Assembly: GCA_013214445.1 (NCBI GenBank)
Contig: JABSPG010000285.1
Span: 1-5,716 of the forward strand
DNA length: 5,716 nucleotides
Reading direction: 5' to 3'
Origin: Ekhidna sp.
GTDB lineage: Bacteria > Bacteroidota > Bacteroidia > Cytophagales > Cyclobacteriaceae
Positions 1 to 4,388 of the stretch are shown here, in pieces (the stretch's first letter is position 1; the number at the start of each line of letters is the position of its first letter). The notes beneath the pieces are model-generated. The model was not told the DNA's origin and made no database searches. It was given only the letters and a program-made list of their open reading frames with translations. The translations under genes were made by a program, and so were the position numbers.

Positions 1-858
1 ACAGATTCCACTCACGAGATAGAGATGTATCTAGATAATGCCATCTCAAATAAGATCTATGAGACAGAGGATTATCAAGGTGTGAGAGATGTACTGGGTG
101 TAATAAATGACGCCTCGATCATCAACCGTATTAAAGAGATCATCAAAGAAAAGCAGATCATACTTGCAGATGGTCATCATCGATACGAGGGATCCTTACT
201 GTACAAGAAAGCATGTGAAAAGAGTAATCCTCAACACGATGGATCTGAAGGTTACAATTACCATCTAATGTACTTTACAAATACGGAATCTGATGATCTC
301 AGAATATTGCCCACTCATAGGTTGGTCCATGATTTACCAGCTTTCTCAAAAGCTGACTTACTAGAGAAACTATCTCACTACTTCAAAATAAAGCCTATTT
401 ATGAGGCTACCGAAATAAACGAAGTGATTCTAGGTAAAAAGTGGTCGTTTGGATTGGTGATTGACAATGAAGCCTATAAAATCAAACTTAGATCAAAGCG
501 TATATCTAAAATTTCTTGGGACTTCCCTGACACTATTAAAAACCTGGATCTGACTGTAATGCACTATTTCATCTTTGAAAAATGCTTAGGGATAGAGGGG
601 AAAAATCAGCGTGGCTCCAACAATCTATCCTTTGAAAGAAACTTCACCAAGTGTCTAACAGCTGTGTCCTCAGGTGCGGCACAGTGCGCAATTATCACAA
701 AAGAAATATCCATTGATACCGTCAAAGAAGTCTGTTACAGCGGCTATACACTCCCGCAGAAAAGCACCTACTTCTACCCCAAAGTGATCTGTGGTTTTTT
801 GTTTGGTTCGATAAAACAAGATGAGTTTACTTCCTTCTTTGATGAAGCATTCCAATAA
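1..858 (+). CDS. DUF1015 family protein, C-terminal part (5' end cut by window)
   Basis: The frame is open from the first base, so the ATG at 25 is an internal methionine and the gene begins outside the window. Visible are 285 residues; family members are usually about 400, so roughly the first third is missing. Family signatures (visible-residue numbering): ILADGHHRYE at about 54-63, the most recognisable DUF1015 motif; LPTHRL at 103-108; LDLTVMHYFI at about 182-191; and PQKSTYFYPK at 252-261 close to the C-terminus. No signal peptide or membrane segment is visible, so it is probably cytoplasmic. No biochemical activity is established for the family that I can state with confidence; the two adjacent His in the GHHRYE motif suggest a ligand or metal site, which is inference. 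In many Bacteroidota this family sits beside serine-biosynthesis genes (serC/serA), so the missing upstream neighbour may be one of these. Its last 17 bases overlap the maf start. Confidence 0.9.
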   Translation, partial: TDSTHEIEMYLDNAISNKIYETEDYQGVRDVLGVINDASIINRIKEIIKEKQIILADGHHRYEGSLLYKKACEKSNPQHDGSEGYNYHLMYFTNTESDDLRILPTHRLVHDLPAFSKADLLEKLSHYFKIKPIYEATEINEVILGKKWSFGLVIDNEAYKIKLRSKRISKISWDFPDTIKNLDLTVMHYFIFEKCLGIEGKNQRGSNNLSFERNFTKCLTAVSSGAAQCAIITKEISIDTVKEVCYSGYTLPQKSTYFYPKVICGFLFGSIKQDEFTSFFDEAFQ

Positions 859-1426
859 ACTCATATTAGCTTCCAATTCACCTAGGCGCAAGCAGCTTCT
901 GGCTGAAGCTGGTTTTGATTTTGCAGTTCACACTATTCCTGGATTGGAAGAGGTCTTTCCTAAAGAAATGGAATCTTCCGAGGTAGCAGAGTTTCTTGCT
1001 GTGCAGAAGAATCGACCGTACAGAAAGCTATTTTCAGATGAGATAGTAATTACAGCCGATACCGTAGTTGTCTTTGAGGAAAAAATTTTAGGCAAACCCG
1101 AGTCTACTGAAGAAGCGACCCAAGTCATTCAGCAACTTTCAGGAAATACACATTCAGTGATTTCGGGAGTTTGCATCAGTGATGCTGAAAAGGAAGTATC
1201 CTTTTCTAGTACGACTGAGGTTAAATTTAGAGAACTTTCCTCTGCTGAAATCAATCACTATGTTACAAAATGGCCTCCGATGGATAAAGCCGGAAGCTAT
1301 GGAATTCAAGAGTGGATTGGCCTTGTTGGGGTAGAATGGATTAAGGGATCGTATTTTAATGTCGTGGGATTACCCGTACATCAAGTCTATTTAAACTTAA
1401 GAGATCATTTCCAGCTTTCCTTGTGA
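842..1426 (+). CDS. maf: Maf family nucleoside triphosphate pyrophosphatase (YhdE-type, dTTP/UTP)
   Basis: Maf proteins hydrolyse non-canonical or excess nucleoside triphosphates to the monophosphate plus pyrophosphate in the cytoplasm. They were first described as septum-formation inhibitors. From this start the protein has 194 residues, the usual family length. Motifs: LASNSPRR (9-16), the phosphate-binding N-terminal loop; K56 in LAVQKN; ITADTVV with the conserved Asp at 73; GKP at 84-86; SGNTHSVISGV (100-110); DKAGSYGIQ (148-156); and NVVGLP (173-178). The GSYGIQ sequence is of the YhdE type (dTTP/UTP) rather than the YceF type (7-methyl-GTP). An in-frame ATG at 821 would add seven residues. 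It has a more A-rich upstream context, but 842 places the LASNSPRR motif at the usual distance from the N-terminus, so the start is uncertain between these two. It overlaps the preceding gene by 17 bases and the following gene by one, so it is probably co-transcribed with both. Confidence 0.95.
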   Translation: MKHSNKLILASNSPRRKQLLAEAGFDFAVHTIPGLEEVFPKEMESSEVAEFLAVQKNRPYRKLFSDEIVITADTVVVFEEKILGKPESTEEATQVIQQLSGNTHSVISGVCISDAEKEVSFSSTTEVKFRELSSAEINHYVTKWPPMDKAGSYGIQEWIGLVGVEWIKGSYFNVVGLPVHQVYLNLRDHFQLSL

Positions 1427-1428
1427 TG
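1424..1428 (+). promoter_or_regulatory. TGATG stop/start overlap between maf and the DUF5615 gene
   Basis: The maf stop TGA (1424-1426) and the next ATG (1426-1428) share one base. Such overlaps commonly allow translational coupling, where ribosomes terminating on the first gene restart on the second. A GTG at 1423 is also in frame with the second gene and would add one residue. The ATG is preferred because it gives the standard family N-terminus MKFLIDENL. Confidence 0.6.
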
Positions 1429-1788
1429 AAGTTTCTCATTGATGAAAACCTCACTCCAGACCTAGTCAAACTATTTCTAGAAAAGGGATTAAATGCGTAT
1501 CACGTCAATGAATTGAAAGGCAGAAAAAGCCAACGTATCATTGATGATCAATTAAGAAGACTTACACTAAACAGGAATTACATTATCATGACAAAAGACG
1601 ATGATTTCGTTAAGTCTTTTGTAGATAGAAAAGTGCCAGAGAAACTCATATACATTTTTCGCTTAGATCAAAAAGAGGCTCTTCTACATAGAATGGAAGA
1701 TATAGTTGGTGAACTACCTGATCTGATGGAGCTTCACGATTTCATTGAAATAAATCCTACCGAACTGCGCTTCCCATTTTCTTATTAA
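1426..1788 (+). CDS. DUF5615 family PIN-like protein (putative toxin-type nuclease)
   Basis: A 120-residue protein with the DUF5615 / Mut7-C-like PIN fold signature. MKFLIDENL places the first acidic residues (D6, E7) at the end of strand 1; acidic residues D40-D41 lie mid-protein; and MTKDDDF (55-61) matches the family's third conserved block, usually T(K/R)DxDF. Together these could form the metal-binding acidic cluster of a PIN-type RNase. Nuclease activity is an inference from the fold. Most family members are the toxin half of a DUF433-DUF5615 pair, with a small DNA-binding DUF433 antitoxin encoded just upstream. Here the upstream neighbour is maf and no DUF433 gene is present on either side. 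It overlaps the maf stop by one base and runs tail to tail into the OmpA-family gene, sharing four bases (1785-1788). It may therefore be a domesticated, housekeeping member rather than an active toxin. Confidence 0.85.
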   Translation: MKFLIDENLTPDLVKLFLEKGLNAYHVNELKGRKSQRIIDDQLRRLTLNRNYIIMTKDDDFVKSFVDRKVPEKLIYIFRLDQKEALLHRMEDIVGELPDLMELHDFIEINPTELRFPFSY

Positions 1789-3707
1789 AAGGCGATAATC
1801 ACAAATTCAGTTCTTCTATTTGTGGCACGACCTTCTTTGGTAGCATTGTCTGCTATGGGGACGGTCTCTCCGTATCCCTTAGCAACTAATCTGTCGCGAC
1901 CTACCCCTGCCAACACCAAGTACTCGACCACAGATTGGGCTCGTTTTTGAGACAAACTAAGGTTAGCGGCATCCGCTCCTTGACTATCGGTGTGCCCTCC
2001 CACCTCTATTTTCATCCCTTTATTATTCTGCATCAACGTGACTGCCTTATTAAGCTCTACATAGCTAATTGGCTTTAATTCTGCTTTGCCAATTTCAAAG
2101 AAGATATTATTCAAGACAACCTTAGTTCCCTTACGAATTGGTTCTAGGGCAATATCATTGGTAATCTCAGCATAGGTAGTATCTGTAGGCAGTTCAAAAC
2201 TTCTAGAATAAAAGAAAAAGCCATCTGCATTGGCTGAAACACTGTAGTCTCTACCGGCAGGTAACACAACTAGGTATTCACCTGTGAGCGTATTACTCTT
2301 ATTAGTTGCAATCAACTCTCCGGAGTTTAGGTCTTCAATCAAGACCAAAGCGCTCAAAGGTTTAGCGTCTTCCGAATTTGAAACAACCCCTTGCACAATC
2401 ACCGTTGGTTTGGGCTTCAATTCATCAGGAAGTTCCGCTTGAAAAATATCAAAATTGCCTTCATCCAATCTGGAAGATGCCAGATATGCATCTCCAGAGG
2501 CCGAAATACTGAAGTTGGTATCATTGCCCTTTGAGTTGATCGGTTTACCCAGATTTTTGGGAGTAGACCACTTCCCATTTTCAAAAACGGTATAGAAAAT
2601 ATCTGCTCCTCCTATCCCTGGGTGACCGGTGGAAGAAAAATAGAGTGTTTTTCCATCAGCAGCTAAAAACGGGCTGTTCTCACTTAATGGGGTATTGACG
2701 ATGCTGCCAAGGTTCTGAGGCACACCCCAAAGGCCCAATTGGTTTTTTTCAATCATATACAGGTCAGAGCCGCCATATCCTCCAGGCCGAATAGAAGTAA
2801 AAATAATCCTGTTGCCATCTGTGTTAATTGTAGGTTGACTTTCCCAGTTTTTTGTATTTACCACATTGCCCATGTTTCTAGGCCTTGACCATTTATCACC
2901 ATTTAGTTGTGTGATATACAAATCGCAACTTCCCATGGCTCCATTTTCATCACACCTCACATATACCATGGTCTGCCCATCGCCTGTAAAGGAAGAACCG
3001 AAATCATTTGCTTTGGAATTAATCGGCTGTGGAAGAAGTTCAGGTGTGCTCCATTCTCCATTGGTTAGCACAGAAACATATAGGTCTTCTCCAAAATCCA
3101 ACTCTGGACTGTTTTCATCTTTAAAATCAAATCCTCCTTGACGTACAGAGGTGAAGTATAGCTTGTTTCCAATCGGATTTACCTGTGGCATATAATCCCC
3201 TGAAACGCTATTCAGTGAAGCTATTGGAGTAGGGTCAATTGTGTTGGGTTCTTCTTCACGTAGCTCTGCTCCTATATCAATGTAGTTAAGTCGATTCATT
3301 GCGAGGTGAATTAGTTTTTCAGACTTTGGTGTCTTAGGAGACTTCTGAAGGTATCTTTTAATGTAAATCCTTGCAGCTCGAAGATTATCTAATTGAATAT
3401 AGGATTTAGCAATGTCGTAATAGATCCCAATGTTATAATCTGGATCTACCTTTTCAAGGTTCCGATAAGTCTCAATGGTCGCTTCTAAGTTATCTAGATG
3501 ATCATAGGTCTTTCCTAAATAATACCAAGAATCTGGGTAATTGGGATTTAGAGTTATTGATTCTTTGAATTTCTCAATTGCAAGATCATACTTTTCAAAC
3601 TTAATGGCCTGCATTCCCTGCATATAAGAATCCTTGTAATTCTGCGCTGATACCGCTGTGACTAAAAGGACTAAAAAAAAGGTATGGCTGGTTTTTCTCA
3701 GTATCAT
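1785..3707 (-). CDS. TPR / PD40 propeller / CRD / OmpA_C multidomain envelope protein (PorE-like architecture)
   Basis: A complete 640-residue exported protein. Residues 1-21 form a signal peptide with hydrophobic core FFLVLLVTAV and probable cleavage VSA|QN; there is no lipobox Cys. Residues about 27-143 are TPR helices (for example AIEKFKESITLNPNYPDSWY). Residues about 170-425 hold five PD40 blades, each with a DG-x-x-(L/I)-(Y/F)-F-like strand followed by GG(S/A)D(L/I), joined by W-S-x-P-x-N-L-G-x-x-(I/V)-N linkers. Residues about 434-522 are a carboxypeptidase-regulatory-like beta sandwich. Residues about 527-640 are an OmpA_C domain with GHTDSQGAD (571-579) and LSQKRAQSV; D574 and R589 sit 15 residues apart, like the diaminopimelate-binding Asp/Arg pair of OmpA. 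The protein therefore probably anchors an envelope complex to peptidoglycan. The domain order matches PorE (PG1058) of the Porphyromonas type IX secretion system, but PorE is a lipoprotein and Bacteroidota carry several paralogues of this architecture, so porE is not assigned. The ATG at 3705-3707 is preferred because the signal peptide follows at once. Confidence 0.93.
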   Translation of the reverse strand: MILRKTSHTFFLVLLVTAVSAQNYKDSYMQGMQAIKFEKYDLAIEKFKESITLNPNYPDSWYYLGKTYDHLDNLEATIETYRNLEKVDPDYNIGIYYDIAKSYIQLDNLRAARIYIKRYLQKSPKTPKSEKLIHLAMNRLNYIDIGAELREEEPNTIDPTPIASLNSVSGDYMPQVNPIGNKLYFTSVRQGGFDFKDENSPELDFGEDLYVSVLTNGEWSTPELLPQPINSKANDFGSSFTGDGQTMVYVRCDENGAMGSCDLYITQLNGDKWSRPRNMGNVVNTKNWESQPTINTDGNRIIFTSIRPGGYGGSDLYMIEKNQLGLWGVPQNLGSIVNTPLSENSPFLAADGKTLYFSSTGHPGIGGADIFYTVFENGKWSTPKNLGKPINSKGNDTNFSISASGDAYLASSRLDEGNFDIFQAELPDELKPKPTVIVQGVVSNSEDAKPLSALVLIEDLNSGELIATNKSNTLTGEYLVVLPAGRDYSVSANADGFFFYSRSFELPTDTTYAEITNDIALEPIRKGTKVVLNNIFFEIGKAELKPISYVELNKAVTLMQNNKGMKIEVGGHTDSQGADAANLSLSQKRAQSVVEYLVLAGVGRDRLVAKGYGETVPIADNATKEGRATNRRTEFVIIAF

Positions 3708-3802
3708 GCGTAAAGGATATTTGAGAATGAAATTAGAAAAATAATCATAGAAACAAGATTATTTCGTTATCCAATAGTATTTTGACAACAAAAAACCACA
3801 AA
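3708..3802. promoter_or_regulatory. Divergent intergenic region with promoters for both flanking genes
   Basis: These 95 AT-rich bases separate two divergently transcribed genes and so should hold both promoters. On the minus strand TAATCTTG (3761 down to 3754) is one mismatch from the Bacteroidota -7 element TAnnTTTG and would give a leader of about 40 bases for the OmpA-family gene; no convincing -33 TTG lies at the right distance. On the plus strand TATTTTG (3778-3784) resembles the same element but is one base short in the spacer. Neither start codon has a Shine-Dalgarno sequence; the + strand start follows an A-rich run, as is common in this phylum. The specific promoter elements are tentative. 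Confidence 0.4.
3739..3764. repeat. 8-bp inverted repeat AAATAATC-N10-GATTATTT (candidate operator)
   Basis: The arms 3739-3746 and 3757-3764 are perfect reverse complements separated by 10 bases, so the arm centres lie 18 bases apart, a little under two helical turns. It sits in the middle of the divergent intergenic region and its right arm overlaps the -7-like element proposed for the minus-strand gene. That would suit a dimeric repressor site. The arms are AT-rich, so a chance occurrence is quite possible. Confidence 0.35.
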
Positions 3803-4357
3803 ATGAAGTACATCATAACTGGAGCTATTTTATTATTCTCCCTTCAGTCTCAAAGTCAAGTGGGAAACCAGTTTCCAGAGATGGAAGCTGAATCACTCAC
3901 TAACAAATTTGTAACGCTACCTAAAGATATTGCTGGAAAATATAGCCTGATTGGATTGGCATATTCGAAGAAAGCGGAAGATGATTTGAAAGGTTGGTTC
4001 GAACCGATTTACAATCAAGTCATTTATAAGAATCCAAACCCTGGACCGTTCGATTTTTCTTATGACGTGAACGCTTACTTTGTACCAATGTTCACCGGGG
4101 CAAAAAGACCTGCATATAAGAAGGTAATGAACAAACTAAAAAAGACCATCAGTGCGAGACTTCAACCCAACGTCTTGTTCTACAAGGGAACGCTAAATCA
4201 ATATAAAGAAGCCTTGAATTTTGATGGGAAAGATGTTCCCTACTTCTATGTTCTGGATCCTAAGGGAAAAGTTGTTTACTCCACGACAGGGAGATATAAT
4301 AAGCAAAAATTGCAAGAGATTACCGACGCTGTTGATAGCGCAATGGAAATGGAGTAG
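3803..4357 (+). CDS. Exported thioredoxin-fold, ATP10-like protein lacking cysteines
   Basis: A 184-residue protein beginning with a signal peptide (MKYIITGAILLFSLQSQSQ, cleavage near residues 17-19), so probably periplasmic. A TTG at 3782 is in frame and would add seven polar residues in front, but the ATG at 3803 puts the signal peptide at the N-terminus and is chosen. The mature part reads like a redoxin: GNQFPEMEAESL (21-32), then a strand SLIGLAYS (48-55) where the active site would follow, and later VPYFYVLDPKGKVVYSTTGR (145-164), which contains the cis-Pro loop (P146) and the following beta-hairpin. There is no cysteine anywhere, so it cannot do thiol-disulfide exchange. The strand followed by YSKKAEDDL resembles the ATP10 family, whose yeast founder is a mitochondrial ATP synthase assembly factor; that resemblance is from memory and moderate. 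It stands alone, divergent from the OmpA-family gene, and ends in its own terminator. The function is unknown; a chaperone or structural role is more likely than an oxidoreductase. Confidence 0.85.
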   Translation: MKYIITGAILLFSLQSQSQVGNQFPEMEAESLTNKFVTLPKDIAGKYSLIGLAYSKKAEDDLKGWFEPIYNQVIYKNPNPGPFDFSYDVNAYFVPMFTGAKRPAYKKVMNKLKKTISARLQPNVLFYKGTLNQYKEALNFDGKDVPYFYVLDPKGKVVYSTTGRYNKQKLQEITDAVDSAMEME

Positions 4358-4388
4358 TCAAAAGACTACTCCATTTTCTCTTTTTTTA
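4345..4388 (+). terminator. Strong intrinsic terminator overlapping the stop codon of the ATP10-like gene
   Basis: A stem of 4345-4359 pairs with 4364-4378 around an AAAA loop (4360-4363). The core GGAGTAGTC/GACTACTCC is nine perfect pairs, and six more pairs extend it outward, including one G-T. A T-rich tract follows at 4379-4387. The TAG stop (4355-4357) of the upstream gene lies inside the left arm. The T tract reaches the stop codon of the opposing adaptor gene. On the minus strand the hairpin is followed only by ATTTCC, so termination in that direction should be weaker. Confidence 0.9.

Noticed and set aside
821..841. ATG at 821 as the maf start, giving seven more residues
   Set aside because: It has a more A-rich upstream context, so it remains possible. 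However, the extra residues (MSLLPSL) add nothing recognisable and 842 gives the normal distance to the LASNSPRR motif.
670..1128. Two minus-strand open frames (670-891 and 928-1128)
   Set aside because: Both lie antisense to well-conserved DUF1015 and Maf motifs and show no domain of their own.
1423..1788. An active DUF433-DUF5615 toxin-antitoxin module
   Set aside because: Only the DUF5615 half is present; no DUF433-like gene fits before or after it, so a complete module cannot be claimed.
2866..3141. Open frame on the + strand inside the OmpA-family gene
   Set aside because: It lies antisense to clear PD40 propeller blades, and its product is Pro/Ser-rich with no recognisable motif.
1785..3707. 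Naming the multidomain protein porE
   Set aside because: Domain order matches, but the lipobox Cys and a porP neighbour are missing, and paralogues with the same architecture are common in Bacteroidota.
3782..3802. TTG at 3782 as the start of the ATP10-like gene
   Set aside because: It would place seven polar residues (TTKNHK after the initiator) before the signal peptide; the ATG at 3803 starts the signal peptide directly.
4345..4388. Fully bidirectional terminator serving both converging genes
   Set aside because: The hairpin is symmetric, but on the minus strand it is followed by ATTTCCATTGCG rather than a run of T, so strong minus-strand termination is not supported.
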